DNA of 64,000 nt from Hyphomonadaceae bacterium (GCA_016791385.1 JAEUMR010000022.1:1-64000), one strand, 5' to 3'; counted from the stretch's first letter, positions 41,978 to 52,441 are shown. Numbers and translations: made by a program. The notes: generated from the sequence alone by a model not told the origin.

Positions 41978-42258
41978 TCTTCGTCGGGGAAATCGAAGCC
42001 CGGCCATTTCGAGCCGTAGAGCTGATAGCCGAGGATGGTGTAGGTTTGCGCCACATTGGGGTTGGAGCGGATCTTTTCGGTCACGACCTTCTGGATGGTG
42101 TTGAGGTCTGGGTGCTCGATCCGCACCAGGAGGTCCCACTCGCCCATGGTCGAGTAGATGTCCATGATCTCGCCGATGGAGTCGCGCAGCGTGTTGCCGA
42201 CGCTCTCGGGCGTTGCGCCATGCACGCGCACGAAGATGAAAAGACTGTGGTCAGCCAT
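41974..42258 (-). CDS. Stand-alone Lrp/AsnC ligand-binding (RAM) domain protein
   Basis: The protein has 94 residues. It is a single alpha/beta RAM domain (FIFVRVHGATPESVGNTLRDSIGEIMDIYSTMGEWDLLVRIEHP...VTEKIRSNPNVAQTYTILGY) without any helix-turn-helix. Such SraM-like proteins bind amino acids or modulate full Lrp proteins. It is translationally coupled to the formamidase-like hydrolase, which suggests that it senses a metabolite of that enzyme. Confidence 0.85.
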   Translation of the reverse strand: MADHSLFIFVRVHGATPESVGNTLRDSIGEIMDIYSTMGEWDLLVRIEHPDLNTIQKVVTEKIRSNPNVAQTYTILGYQLYGSKWPGFDFPDEE

Positions 42259-42306
42259 TGAAGCTCTCCCGTTGGCGACGGGATAGCAGATCGGAGGGGG
42301 CGCTCG

Positions 42307-45300
42307 CTACTCCGCCGGCGTGCGGATTGGCTCCGGCGCCTCCGGCGCGTGGGGCTTCGGCAGGAAGCCGCGCACCCAGCGCTCCAGCCGGTCGATCAGC
42401 ACGAACATGGCCGGCACAAACACGAGGCTCAGCAGCGTCGACAGCATCAGGCCGCCGATGACGGCCGCGCCCATACCTTGGCGCAGCGTGCCGTCGACGC
42501 CCCAGCCGGCGGCGGCGGGGATCATGCCGCCGGACATCGCGAAGGTCGTCATGATGATCGGCCGCGCGCGTTTCATGCCGGCTTCGAGCAGCGCTTCGTT
42601 GCGGCTCATGCCCGCGTGCATGCGCTCGACCGCGAAATCGACCAGCAGGATCGAGTTCTTGGTGACAAGGCCCATCAGCATCAGCAAGCCGATGAAGGCG
42701 AACAAGGACAGCGGCTGGTCGGCGACGATGAGGCCGACAAACGCGCCGCCGAGCGAAAGCGGCAACGCCATCATGATCGTGACCGGCTGGAAGAAGTCGC
42801 GGAACAGCAGCACCAGCACGATGTAAATCAGGATGACGCCCCAGATCATCGCCGTGCCGAAGGCGGCGGTCATCTCGGCGAAGTCTTCGGTTTGGCCGCC
42901 GGTGGCGAGGTGCGCGCCGGGTTGGTTCTGCGCCTCGGGCAGGGAGAACACACGCTGCTGCGCCACGCTGAGCTGGGTGCCGGGCACGACATTGGCGCCG
43001 ACGGTCACGGCGCGCTCGCGGTCACGCCGTTCGATCGCCGCTTCCCCGAGCGAGAAGCGGACCTCCGCCACCGAGTCGATGCGCACAGGCGCGCCCGTCG
43101 CCGATTGCACCGGCAGGGCGCGGATCGCGTCGAGATCTTCGCGCGAGTCCGGGCGTAGCGTGACGCGGATGGGGATTTGCCGGTCGGCGAGATTGTAGCG
43201 CGCCAGGTTTTGCTCGGCGTCGCCGCTGGTGGCGATGCGCACGGCGGCGGCGAGGCTCGCGGAGGTGACGCCGAGGCGCGCCATGTCTTCTTGGCGCGGT
43301 TGGATCTGGATCTCCGGACGGCGCAGCGACGAAGACGAGCGCACGTCGGCGAGTTCGGGCATGCGGCCCATGGCGGCGGCGAGCCGTTCGGCGGCGGCGT
43401 TCACCGCACTTGGGTCTTCGCCGACGAATTGCACCGTGATGTCAGAACCGGATTGGCCGCCCTGGTCCTGTACGAAGGCAGCGCGATAATCCGGAAACGC
43501 AGCCAGAATCGGCCGCATCACCTGCTGGATGGCGTATGAGGAGCGGCCGCGTTCCTTGCGCGGTGTCAGCTGGATGTAGACATTGGCGTCGGGCGCCGAG
43601 CCGTCGGCGCCCGAGAGCGAGGTGAATACGCCTTCCACCTCCGGCACTTCGGCCCGGATGCGCGCGCCCATCTCCTGCAGCACGCGGTCGGCTTGCAACA
43701 CAGGCGTACCCGGCGGGATTTCGACACGCACCTGCACCATGCCGTTGTCGAAGCGCGGGATGACCACCGACGGGACCGACATGGCGAGCGCGAGCGAGGC
43801 GATGAAGACGCCGATGCCGACGCCGACCGTCTTCCACGGATGGCGGATCGACCAATTGAGGATGTCGCGATAGGCCAGCGTCAGCGTGCCGGGCGGCTTC
43901 TCTTCGTCGTGTCCTTTCGCGGACAGGAAGAATGCCGACATCAGCGGCGTGATCAGGCGCGCGACGACGAGCGAGAAGAATGCCGCAATGGCGACGGTCA
44001 AACCGAACTCGCGGAAGAACTGGCCCATGCCGCCGGTCATGAAGCTCACCGGCACGAACACGGCGATGATCGATGCAGTGGTGGCGACGACGGCGAGGCC
44101 AATTTCGTCGGCCGCTTCGAGTGCGGCCTGATAGGCGGATTTCCCCAGCCGCATGTGCCTGACAATGTTCTCGATCTCGACGATGGCGTCATCGACCAAG
44201 ACGCCTGTGACCAGCGCCAACGCGATCAGCGTCACCATGTTGAGGGTGAAGCCGAGTACTTCCATGCCCGCGAAGGTGGGCATGATCGAAAGCGGGATGG
44301 CGGCGGCGGCGATGAGCGTGGCGCGCCAGTCGCCGAGGATGAGGAACACGACGATGCACGCCAGGATCGCGCCTTCGATCAGGGCGTGGATCGAGCTTTC
44401 GTGCATGCCGCGGATGAATTCGACCGTCGAGGCGATCTCACGGATTTGCAGGCCTGGACGCTCGCGCTCGATCTGACGCAAGCGCGCGTCCATGCGGTCG
44501 AACACCTGCACTTCGGAGGCGCCGCGCGTGCGCAGCACCATGAAGCCGACGACGGGCTGGCCGTTATAGCGCGAGATCGCCTGCATATCGCTGGCGGCGT
44601 CCGTCACCGTGCCGAGATCGGCGAGGCGGACGCTGCCGCCGCTCGATGTGGCGATGCGGAGGTTCTGCAGCTCTTCGATCGAGGTGGCGCTGCCCAGCGT
44701 GCGGATCGACTGGGCTTGGCCGCCGACTTCAGCTTGGCCGCCGGGGAGGTCGATATTCAGCGCCCGTAATTGCGAGCTGATCTGATCGGCGCTGACGCCA
44801 TAGGCGAGCATGCGGGCCGGATCGAGTTCGACGCGCACTTCGCGGTTTACTCCGCCGAGGCGCTGCACTTGCGCAACGCCGGGAACGGCAAGCAATTCGC
44901 GTTGCAGGTCGTTGTCGATGAACCAGGAAATGTCCTGGGGCGACATGCCTTGGCCTTCGACAGCGTAATAACCGATCGGTTGGCTTGCCGCTTCGATGCG
45001 CGTGATGACCGGCTCGCTGATGTCGGCGGGCAGGTCGGCGCGAATGCGGTTCATCGCGTCGCGCGCTTCATCAACGGCGCGGCCGAGATCAGAATTGCTT
45101 TCCATCTCAACGCGCGTGACCGACACCCCGGGCGAGATGGTCGATGTCGTGCGTTTGACGCCTTCGACCGCCGTCAGCGCGGCTTCCACGCGCTGGGTGA
45201 TCTGTGTTTCCATTTCCGCGGGCGCTGCGCCCATTTGCGCGACCGTGACCGTGAAGCCGCCGAACTCGACGTTCGGCAGCTGGTTGATCGGCAAGCGGCC

Positions 45301-45393
45301 ATACGCGGTCCAGCCCGCAAACAGCAGCGCCAGGATAAGCAGGATTGGCGGGATCGGGTTGCGGATCGCGCCGGCGGAAATGTTCCAGGCCAT
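42307..45393 (-). CDS. RND-family efflux permease (inner membrane)
   Basis: The protein has 1028 residues from the ATG at 45393 ([46 protein letters not shown]); the frame is open for 62 codons upstream but that stretch overlaps the adaptor gene. RND landmarks include the large periplasmic loops, the proton-relay Asp pair in TM4 ([20 protein letters not shown]), and the second-half equivalent [15 protein letters not shown]. It exports drugs, solvents or similar compounds by proton antiport. It is the last gene of the TetR-adaptor-permease operon; the outer-membrane factor is encoded divergently. Confidence 0.94.
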   Translation of the reverse strand: MAWNISAGAIRNPIPPILLILALLFAGWTAYGRLPINQLPNVEFGGFTVTVAQMGAAPAEMETQITQRVEAALTAVEGVKRTTSTISPGVSVTRVEMESNSDLGRAVDEARDAMNRIRADLPADISEPVITRIEAASQPIGYYAVEGQGMSPQDISWFIDNDLQRELLAVPGVAQVQRLGGVNREVRVELDPARMLAYGVSADQISSQLRALNIDLPGGQAEVGGQAQSIRTLGSATSIEELQNLRIATSSGGSVRLADLGTVTDAASDMQAISRYNGQPVVGFMVLRTRGASEVQVFDRMDARLRQIERERPGLQIREIASTVEFIRGMHESSIHALIEGAILACIVVFLILGDWRATLIAAAAIPLSIMPTFAGMEVLGFTLNMVTLIALALVTGVLVDDAIVEIENIVRHMRLGKSAYQAALEAADEIGLAVVATTASIIAVFVPVSFMTGGMGQFFREFGLTVAIAAFFSLVVARLITPLMSAFFLSAKGHDEEKPPGTLTLAYRDILNWSIRHPWKTVGVGIGVFIASLALAMSVPSVVIPRFDNGMVQVRVEIPPGTPVLQADRVLQEMGARIRAEVPEVEGVFTSLSGADGSAPDANVYIQLTPRKERGRSSYAIQQVMRPILAAFPDYRAAFVQDQGGQSGSDITVQFVGEDPSAVNAAAERLAAAMGRMPELADVRSSSSLRRPEIQIQPRQEDMARLGVTSASLAAAVRIATSGDAEQNLARYNLADRQIPIRVTLRPDSREDLDAIRALPVQSATGAPVRIDSVAEVRFSLGEAAIERRDRERAVTVGANVVPGTQLSVAQQRVFSLPEAQNQPGAHLATGGQTEDFAEMTAAFGTAMIWGVILIYIVLVLLFRDFFQPVTIMMALPLSLGGAFVGLIVADQPLSLFAFIGLLMLMGLVTKNSILLVDFAVERMHAGMSRNEALLEAGMKRARPIIMTTFAMSGGMIPAAAGWGVDGTLRQGMGAAVIGGLMLSTLLSLVFVPAMFVLIDRLERWVRGFLPKPHAPEAPEPIRTPAE

Positions 45394-45397
45394 CGGA

Positions 45398-46684
45398 TCA
45401 GCCCTCGCGGCCGCGCAGATTCGCCTCGGGCCCGGCGGCCGGCGCAGCCTGCGCTTGCAGCGGCTGCACGCGGTCGCCGTTTTGCAGGAACGCCGCGCCC
45501 GCGCCAACGATACGCTGATTGAGTTCGAGGCCTGAAACGATCTCGACGAAATCGCCGTCGCGCGCGCCGAGCGCGACATTCACGCGCTGCGCGTGGTTCT
45601 GCGCGTCGATCGCGTACACGTAGGCTTGGCCGTTATCGTAGAGCACCGAGCTTTGCGGCACGGCGAGCACGTCGCGCGCCGGCAATTGCGCTTCGCCGCG
45701 CAGATACATGCCCGCGCGCACGCGCGAGCCACCCGGTAAGGAAAACAGTGCTTCGCCGGTGCGGGTGCGGCTGTCGATCGAGCCGGGCAGGCGGCGCAGG
45801 CGCGCGTCTATGGTCGAGCCATCGACAAGCGTGAACACGGCGGGCTGGCCCACTTGGAGCGCGAGCGCTTCCGCTTCCGCCACTTGAGCAGACACTTCGA
45901 GCTGGTTGCCGGCGGCGATGCGGAACAGCACTTGGCCGTCGACATTGCGCCCGACTTCCGCCGTGCGGCGAATGACAAGGCCACTGGCCGGCGCACGCAC
46001 GTAACCCCCGCCGAGGCGGGCGTTGACTTCAGCCAGTTGCGCGCGCGCAGCAGCGAGTTGCGCGTCAGCCGCGATAGCGGCGGCGTGGCGCGCTTCAATT
46101 GCTTCGGTCGAAAGCGCGCCGGAATCGCGGATGCTCTCGGCGCGATCGTACTCGCCGCGCGCACGCACGGCGGCGGATTGCGCCTGCGCTACGCTAGCTT
46201 GGGCGGCGCGGATTTGCGCTTGCGCGACATTGGTGTCGAGCCGGGCCATGGCTTGGCCTTGGCGCACGCTATCGCCTTCATCGACGAGAATTTCGAGGAT
46301 GCGCACGCCGCTCGCGGGCGCAGTCACCTGGATGTCGCGCACCGGACGCGCCTCGCCGTTCAGCGCGATGGTCGGCTGGATGCTGCGCGTGGAGGTGTTG
46401 ACCACCGTCACCGCCAGCGCTGTGTCTATTGGCGTGTGCGTCGCGTTCTCGCCCCCGAGGCGGCTCACTATGAAGAGGACTGCGACAAGGATGGCGATGC
46501 CGCCGCCGAGCAGCATGAGCACGCGGCGGCGCCGGCCTTCCTCGGTGGGGGCGTCGGTAGCGCGCTTCCAAGCGCCTTCGCTGGCGCCGCGGGCAGTCCT
46601 GTACACGCGGCCGCCAGCGTCAGCGGCGCGCCTGAACAAGCCGCTGGCGCGGGAAAACATCTCGGGGCGTTCAGGCTTGTTCAT
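45398..46684 (-). CDS. RND efflux periplasmic adaptor (membrane fusion protein)
   Basis: The protein has 428 residues. An N-terminal cytoplasmic tail of about 50 residues precedes one membrane anchor (RRVLMLLGGGIAILVAVLFIVS). The lipoyl half-motifs (VRILEILVDEGDSVRQGQAMARLD and GGYVRAPASGLVIRRTAEVGRNV) flank an Ala-rich helical hairpin, then beta-barrel and membrane-proximal domains. It links the permease to the outer-membrane factor. Its start overlaps the TetR stop by 14 bp and its stop is 4 bp from the permease start. Confidence 0.92.
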   Translation of the reverse strand: MNKPERPEMFSRASGLFRRAADAGGRVYRTARGASEGAWKRATDAPTEEGRRRRVLMLLGGGIAILVAVLFIVSRLGGENATHTPIDTALAVTVVNTSTRSIQPTIALNGEARPVRDIQVTAPASGVRILEILVDEGDSVRQGQAMARLDTNVAQAQIRAAQASVAQAQSAAVRARGEYDRAESIRDSGALSTEAIEARHAAAIAADAQLAAARAQLAEVNARLGGGYVRAPASGLVIRRTAEVGRNVDGQVLFRIAAGNQLEVSAQVAEAEALALQVGQPAVFTLVDGSTIDARLRRLPGSIDSRTRTGEALFSLPGGSRVRAGMYLRGEAQLPARDVLAVPQSSVLYDNGQAYVYAIDAQNHAQRVNVALGARDGDFVEIVSGLELNQRIVGAGAAFLQNGDRVQPLQAQAAPAAGPEANLRGREG

Positions 46685-47279
46685 GGACAGGCCTCAAATA
46701 TCGTTCGGCTAGAGTTCGGAATTGAGCGACGGCTTCTTCGGCCGCGGTGGTACGTTGAAACGCCCTCCGCAGACCTATGCCTTCGATCGCGGCAAACAAG
46801 GTCTCGGCTGAAATCGTTGGGTCGAGTGTCGAATCGACCTCACCCCGCCGCTGCGCGGCCTTGATGGCCTCAACCATCACCACCACGCTGCGCTGGTCGA
46901 TTTGCTTCAATTGTTCTCCGATGGCGTCGTCCCGGATGCCCTCCGAGATGATCTCCGCAATCAGGGCGCTATCGCCTTCGGCGATCTTGTCGAAGAATCC
47001 GCGGGCGGAGCGGACCAGCGCTTCAATCAGGCCCTCGCGCTCGGCCGCACGCGCGAACGTGGCGTCGCCCTCGTCTCGTTTGTCTTCGGCGATAGCGGCG
47101 ATGATTTCGGTTTTGGAGCCGAAATAACGATAGAGCGCGCCCGCGCTGATGTCGGCCTCGGCGCAGATTTCGGCCATCGTCGCCTGGTGGAAACCCCGGC
47201 GACGGAAGCATGCCACGGCGGCGTCCATGATCTGCCGGCGGCGCCGCTCGGCCAGAAGGGGATCGGGTAGTCGCGCCAA
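46671..47279 (-). CDS. TetR-family repressor of the RND efflux operon
   Basis: The protein has 202 residues if it starts at the TTG at 47279, which has GAGG 9 bases upstream. An ATG at 47336 is in frame but has no ribosome site and lies only 7 bp from the operator, so I prefer the TTG. The helix-turn-helix is standard (IMDAAVACFRRRGFHQATMAEICAEADISAGALYRYFGSKTEIIAAIA), followed by the ligand domain. As first gene of the operon it probably represses itself, the pump genes and the divergent outer-membrane factor. Confidence 0.88.
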   Translation of the reverse strand: MARLPDPLLAERRRRQIMDAAVACFRRRGFHQATMAEICAEADISAGALYRYFGSKTEIIAAIAEDKRDEGDATFARAAEREGLIEALVRSARGFFDKIAEGDSALIAEIISEGIRDDAIGEQLKQIDQRSVVVMVEAIKAAQRRGEVDSTLDPTISAETLFAAIEGIGLRRAFQRTTAAEEAVAQFRTLAERYLRPVHEQA

Positions 47280-47342
47280 GACCAGAAACCTCGCTCGCCC
47301 AGGCCTAGCCTCTTGCCGGCCTGCGCTGCGCTGCATATAAAG

Positions 47343-47355
47343 CGAACGTTCGTTC
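47343..47355. promoter_or_regulatory. Putative TetR operator of the efflux genes
   Basis: The palindrome CGAACGTTCG (47343-47352) overlaps a second symmetric element, GAACG-TT-CGTTC (47344-47355). The site lies between the divergent TetR operon and the outer-membrane factor gene; AcrR-like repressors often bind such CGAACGTTCG-type elements. A TATAAA stretch (47336-47341) beside it may be a -10 box. Confidence 0.55.
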
Positions 47356-47442
47356 TTTAAATCTTAAGGCGAGCGAGTCAACTGAAATTCCGGTAGCCGC
47401 GTATCCGGGATTTCTCCGGCCTCAGGACCTAAATAGCAGCCA

Positions 47443-48879
47443 ATGCTAAGAAATAGCTCTCCAGCCGGCCGCCTTGGCCTTGCGCTGATGTCGGCCCTCG
47501 CGCTCGGCGCCTGCTCGACCATGCCGCGGGAACGGCCTACCGCACCTGCGCTGCCAACGGTTTGGCAGGACGCGCCTCAGGGGGCGGAAACGCCGGTGAG
47601 CGACTGGTGGCGCAGCTTCAACGACCCGACGCTCGATGCCCTTGTCGCCGAAGCGCTGAGCAACGGGCCGTCGGTGCGCATCGCTCTGGCGCGCGTACGC
47701 GAGGCCCGGGCGCTGTCGCGAACCACCATCGCGCAATATCTGCCCGAGCTGCAGGCGACGGGGCGGGGCCAGTACACCCGCGCGGTCGATGGCGACATCG
47801 CTTCGTCGACTGAACGCGAGCAAATGACGGGCACGTACGGCGCGCAGGTTTCGTGGGAAGTTCCGCTGTTTGCGCGCATCGAAGCCGCCGTCCTTGGCGG
47901 GCGCGCCACCACCCAGGGCGCTGTTGCCGACGTGCGCGCCGCGCAAGTCGCGCTCGCTGCCGATATCGCGCAAGCCTATGTCGACCTGCGCGCTGCGCAG
48001 CAAAGCCGCGCCGCGCTTGAGCGCGCCGTGCAAACGGCCGACGAACTCGCCCGCATCCTCGCCATCAGCGCGCAGGCCGGCATTACCTCCGAAGCAGACG
48101 CTGCCGATGCGCGCCGTCTGGCTGAAAGCACGCGCGTGCGCCTGCCGGGACTCGTGATCGAGCAGCGCCGCGCCGAGAACGTGCTGGCTGTGCTGCGCGG
48201 TCTGGCCCCAGGAACGGAGGCGGAGGCGACGCGTGCGGCGCTCAGCGCGTCTGCGGCTGTGCCGTTCGTTGACCTTACATCGGCGCCTGCCGCACCGGCG
48301 GATCTACTGCGCTTGCGTCCCGATATCGCGCGCGCCGAAGCGCAAGCGCTGTTGGCGGCGACGAATGTCGCCGACGCGCGCGCCAACCTGTTGCCGCGCT
48401 TGAACCTCACGGGCTTGATCACCTCATCCGAAGCGATCATCGGCAATCCGACCGGCGCCGGCTCCACGTTGATCAACGCAACGCCAGTGATCTCGATTCC
48501 GCTGTTCGATTGGGGTTCGCGCCTTGCGCAGGTGCGTCAGCGAAACGCGCAGTTCGATCAATCGCTGATCCAATACCAGCAGACGGTGACGCAAGCGGTG
48601 GCGGAGGCGTCCAACGCACTGGTCGGCCTCGATCAGGGGCGGCTGCGGCTGCAATCGGCGCGCGTCGCCGAACAGGCGGCGGAGACCACCGCGCGTGGCT
48701 CACGCGCCGCCTATGGCGCCGGCATCCAGAGCTTGGCTGATCGGCTACGCTCGGAACAGCAATTGATCGACGCGAATCTCACGCGCATCGACGCCGAAGC
48801 CCAACTGGCGCGTTCGACGATCGCGACCTATCGCGCCTTCGGCGGCGGGCCGGCGGTGGAGGCGGCGCAGCCGCGCTAG
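47443..48879 (+). CDS. Outer-membrane efflux factor, TolC/NodT family lipoprotein
   Basis: The protein has 478 residues. The lipobox LALGAC gives a lipid-anchored N-terminus. The NodT family shows an early DWWRSFNDPTLDALVAEAL, then two helical OEP repeats with LRLRPDIARAEAQALLAATNVADARANLLPRLNLTG and a C-terminal RSTIATYRAFGGG. It forms the outer-membrane channel for the divergently encoded RND pump. The TetR operator lies in the shared spacer. Confidence 0.92.
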   Translation: MLRNSSPAGRLGLALMSALALGACSTMPRERPTAPALPTVWQDAPQGAETPVSDWWRSFNDPTLDALVAEALSNGPSVRIALARVREARALSRTTIAQYLPELQATGRGQYTRAVDGDIASSTEREQMTGTYGAQVSWEVPLFARIEAAVLGGRATTQGAVADVRAAQVALAADIAQAYVDLRAAQQSRAALERAVQTADELARILAISAQAGITSEADAADARRLAESTRVRLPGLVIEQRRAENVLAVLRGLAPGTEAEATRAALSASAAVPFVDLTSAPAAPADLLRLRPDIARAEAQALLAATNVADARANLLPRLNLTGLITSSEAIIGNPTGAGSTLINATPVISIPLFDWGSRLAQVRQRNAQFDQSLIQYQQTVTQAVAEASNALVGLDQGRLRLQSARVAEQAAETTARGSRAAYGAGIQSLADRLRSEQQLIDANLTRIDAEAQLARSTIATYRAFGGGPAVEAAQPR

Positions 48880-48910
48880 ACAGCTCTCTTGGCAATGCTA
48901 GCGTGCCTCC

Positions 48911-51184
48911 ATGAGTGGGGGACAATCCGAGCCGCAGGGCCTGCGTGCGGCGCCGTGGGCGCTGGCGCCGATCGCGTTGGTCTTTTTCGCGTTGATGTAC
49001 GCGGGGATGTTGATCCAGCCGCCGCCAGTGCGTGCGCACAACGCGGCCGATCAATTCGACGCGGCAGCGGCGCGCGAACGGCTTGAGCGCATCATCGGCG
49101 CGGGCGCCCCTCATCCCATCGACAGCGCGGCGCAGGACGAGGTGCGTGGGCGCCTGTTGCATGAGATCGAAGCGCTCGGCCTTCGACCCGAAGTGCATGA
49201 ACGTTTTGCCTGCCGGCCGCAGCCGCGCGCGCCGCTGATCGATTGCGGCTATGTGCGCAACATCGTCTTCAGCGTAGGCCCGGCGCAGGGCCCGGCCGTC
49301 TTGGTGGCCAGCCATTACGATTCGGTGCCCGCCGGGCCCGGCGTCAGCGACGACGGCGTGGGCGTGGCTGCGTCGCTTGAAATCGCGCGCCTGCTGATGC
49401 GTGAGGACTTGCAGCGCCGCGTCATCTTCCTGATCAGCGATGGTGAAGAGCAAGCGCTGCTCGGGGCCTATGATTTCGCCCAGCACGACCCACTGATGGC
49501 GGATGTCGAAGCGCTGGTGAACCTCGAAGCGCGTGGCACGCGCGGGCCTGCCATGTTCTTCGAGACCAACCAGCCGAACGGCGACGCCTTCATCGCATTT
49601 TCTGGCGCACCGCGCCCTGTCGCCAATTCGGTGATGGCGGACATCTATGCGCTGATGCCGAACTCGACTGACGTCAGCGTGCTGACGCGCCCGGGTCTCG
49701 ATGTCATCAATCTCGCGTTGCTCGACGGCTTCGAAAACTATCATACGCCGCAGGACTCGCTGGCTTCGTTCAACACGGCCAGCCTGCAGCACATGGGCGA
49801 TACCGGCCTGCATGCGGTGCGCAACTTCGCACGCGCGCCCGATCTCGGTTCAAGCACGCGCTTCGTTTACAGCGACATCGCCTCTCGCGTGACGATTTCC
49901 GCGCCCAGCTGGGCGGGACAGGCGGCATTGGCATTCTGCGTGCTCATCGCTCTTGCAGCCTTCTGGCGCGGCGGCGCGGAGCGGCGCTGGCGGACATTGG
50001 CCCTGCCGCTCCTCGCGCTCGTGTTCGCGGCCGCGCTCGCCTTTGCCGCGGGGCTCGGCCTGAGCCTGCTGCGTCCAGGAGAGCAATATTGGTTCGCGCA
50101 CCCAGAGTTCACGCGCGCATGGTGCGCGCTCTCGGGGCTGCTGGGACTGGTGTTGTCATTCGCGGTGTTGCGCGCTGGCGATGCGGTTCGCGTGAGCGCC
50201 GCAGGGTTTTTCTGGTTCTCCCTGGTTGGGCTGGCGGGTTCGTTCTTCCTCAGCGGCGTTTCGATCCTATTTGCGGCGCCGGCGGTGATCTTCGCGCTCG
50301 GCGCGCTCGGGGCTCTTATCTGGCGGCCAGCGTTGGGCCTCGGCGCTGCTGTGGCGGCCCTCTTGTCGCTCCTGATCTTTGCGCCGCTATTCTCGCTGGT
50401 CGAGCTTGCGCTTGGCTATGACTTGCCGCTCGCCTTTGGCGTCCTTGCCGCCTTGCTTGGCTGGGCCTGGGCGGGCGTGATCGCGGCCGCGCAAGGCCGA
50501 GCAGGCTGGCGCGCGACAGCGCTTGTGCTGACAGTCGCGTGGCTCGCCGCAATTGCCGGTGCAGCACAAGCGCCGGCCGCTTCGGCGGCGCGCCCGGCGC
50601 CGCTCAACCTCACCTACTTTGTCGACATCACCGCTGCTCAGGCGCGCGTCGTGGCCGGCCAATCCCGCCGCGCGTTGCCTCCCGCATTGCGCAATGCGCA
50701 CGCGTTCGCGGCTGAAACCATTCTGCCTGGCGACCGCTACCCATCGTGGGCGACCCCCGCTGCAACGCAGCCCGCGCCCGCGCCGGCTTTGCTCGACCTC
50801 GCGGTTGCCGAGGCAGCGGGCGAGCGCACGGTGCGCGCCCGGCTCGTCAGCAATGGCGCGTATCGGGTGATCCTGCGCCTGCCGCGTAGCGCTGGGCCGT
50901 TGCGCGCCGCGATCAACGGCGCTGGTGTTGCGTTCTCCGATGCCGGCAGCGCCGACAGCGACTTCGTCAACCTGGCGTGCCAGGGCAGGGCCTGCGATGG
51001 CGCGCTTGTGGAGATCGTGCTGGCCGCTGATGGCGCTGCAGGCGAGTGGTACCTGATTGGCCAGACGCCAGGCTTCCTCCCCGAAGCGGCCGCGGCCGTT
51101 CGCGCCGCCCGGCCGGTGACTAACACCGCGATCCAGTCCGGCGATGGGACGGTCACGCTGTCGCGCCTTGCCCCCATCGGCTGA
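48911..51184 (+). CDS. Membrane-anchored M28-family zinc aminopeptidase
   Basis: The protein has 757 residues. One N-terminal membrane segment is followed by an M28 domain with the two-zinc ligands in VASHYDSVPAGPGVSDDGVG, ISDGEEQALLGA, NLEARGTRGPAMFFET and an HTPQD near residue 280. The C-terminal half has about eight hydrophobic segments and then a periplasmic domain of about 180 residues. This peptidase-plus-multipass layout is like the ERMP1/Fxna group of eukaryotes and similar bacterial proteins. It probably trims peptides at the periplasmic side. Confidence 0.87.
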   Translation: MSGGQSEPQGLRAAPWALAPIALVFFALMYAGMLIQPPPVRAHNAADQFDAAAARERLERIIGAGAPHPIDSAAQDEVRGRLLHEIEALGLRPEVHERFACRPQPRAPLIDCGYVRNIVFSVGPAQGPAVLVASHYDSVPAGPGVSDDGVGVAASLEIARLLMREDLQRRVIFLISDGEEQALLGAYDFAQHDPLMADVEALVNLEARGTRGPAMFFETNQPNGDAFIAFSGAPRPVANSVMADIYALMPNSTDVSVLTRPGLDVINLALLDGFENYHTPQDSLASFNTASLQHMGDTGLHAVRNFARAPDLGSSTRFVYSDIASRVTISAPSWAGQAALAFCVLIALAAFWRGGAERRWRTLALPLLALVFAAALAFAAGLGLSLLRPGEQYWFAHPEFTRAWCALSGLLGLVLSFAVLRAGDAVRVSAAGFFWFSLVGLAGSFFLSGVSILFAAPAVIFALGALGALIWRPALGLGAAVAALLSLLIFAPLFSLVELALGYDLPLAFGVLAALLGWAWAGVIAAAQGRAGWRATALVLTVAWLAAIAGAAQAPAASAARPAPLNLTYFVDITAAQARVVAGQSRRALPPALRNAHAFAAETILPGDRYPSWATPAATQPAPAPALLDLAVAEAAGERTVRARLVSNGAYRVILRLPRSAGPLRAAINGAGVAFSDAGSADSDFVNLACQGRACDGALVEIVLAADGAAGEWYLIGQTPGFLPEAAAAVRAARPVTNTAIQSGDGTVTLSRLAPIG

Positions 51185-51252
51185 AATCCGGGGCCCGGAC
51201 TTGCAGGGAATGCTTGCAAGTGCCCGCAAGCCTCGCCATTAAGCGGGCCTCC

Positions 51253-51342
<90 letters not shown>

Positions 51343-51397
51343 GTTCCCTGACGGACGCATGGATCTTGCAGAGTTGAACGGGCGTGCGGTCGGGCGC

Positions 51398-52441
51398 TCA
51401 GCGCGCGCGTGCGCGTAACCGTCCAAGTTCGTAGAGGTCGTTGCGGGTGAGGCCAAGGCGCGAGCTGACGGCGGCGGTGACGGCCCGGCCCAGTTGGCGT
51501 TCGAGCCGATCCAGTGCGCCGATTTTCTCACGCACGCCGGCGCCAAGCGCGGCCTGCCCTCCATCGTGCGTGGAGAGCATCAATTCTTCGGCGCGAAGGA
51601 CGAGTTCGAGCTTCAATTCCACATAGGCGAAGACTTGGCCGGCGTCGGCGTTGCGAAGCGCGGCGAGGTCTGCGCGCAAGGCTTGGCCCTGTTCTCCTGC
51701 CCAAAAGCGCCCGGCGCGAATATCTTCAAGCAAGACCCGGTGCGCCGCAGCATCGGAGGCGAGCCAGACGCGTGTAGCGCGCTCGCTTTGGGCCAAGGTG
51801 GAGAAGAGGATGAGGGGGGCGAGGAACGCGGTGGCGACCATCGCCATCAGCGGCTGCCCCGGGAAGTGATTGAACAGCGAATGGCACGCCATCGCCACCG
51901 CAAGGCCGGGCGCAAACGGGATCGGATCGAAGTGATACTGCGCGGCGGGCGCTGCGGCCTGCTTTTCCAGCATCTCATGCGAGATGACGGCGAACAGCGC
52001 GCTCGCGGCGCCATGCATGATCGCGGTGCCGAAGCCGCGCACGAGCCAATCGGTGGCATTGGTTCCCGAAAGCGTGGTGAGATACCAGAGGTTCTCCGCC
52101 ACCGAAAAACCGGCGCCGACAGCAAAGCCGGCGATCGCCGCTTCGATTTTGAAGCCAAGCCGATTTCTGGCGTACAGCGCGATCAGGGGCGCGGCTTTGA
52201 GACTCTCTTCGATGATGGGCGAGACATAGCGCGTGAACGCGCTCCAGCCGATTGGAAAGCCGTCCAGAACGCGCCAGTTGGCGATGAAGCTCAGCAGCGC
52301 CAGCGCTGCGCCCGTCGCCAGCAGCGCGCCGATCTCGCGCATCGGGATGAGGTCGAACACATCGAGCCGGTCGAACACGAACAGCAGGATGAGAACCGGC
52401 GCAATGGCGATCGCCGCCTTGAGCAGGAGATCCGCAGGCAT
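51398..52441 (-). CDS. PrsW-family intramembrane metalloprotease
   Basis: The protein has 347 residues from the ATG at 52441, which shares a base with the upstream stop (TGATG); a GTG one codon earlier is also possible. Several membrane segments carry PrsW/CAAX-protease-like motifs: YVSPIIEESLKAAPL with the EE pair, GAGFSVAENLWYL, GTAIMHGAASALFAVI and MACHSLFNHFPGQP. The C-terminal 110 residues are soluble. PrsW proteins cleave membrane substrates such as anti-sigma factors. It is translationally coupled to the large secreted HExxH protein. Confidence 0.85.
   Translation of the reverse strand: MPADLLLKAAIAIAPVLILLFVFDRLDVFDLIPMREIGALLATGAALALLSFIANWRVLDGFPIGWSAFTRYVSPIIEESLKAAPLIALYARNRLGFKIEAAIAGFAVGAGFSVAENLWYLTTLSGTNATDWLVRGFGTAIMHGAASALFAVISHEMLEKQAAAPAAQYHFDPIPFAPGLAVAMACHSLFNHFPGQPLMAMVATAFLAPLILFSTLAQSERATRVWLASDAAAHRVLLEDIRAGRFWAGEQGQALRADLAALRNADAGQVFAYVELKLELVLRAEELMLSTHDGGQAALGAGVREKIGALDRLERQLGRAVTAAVSSRLGLTRNDLYELGRLRARAR

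Noticed and set aside
42307..45579. Longer RND permease frame starting at 45579.
   Set aside because: The extra 62 residues overlap the adaptor gene and have no membrane-start character; [13 protein letters not shown] at 45393 is the normal RND N-terminus.
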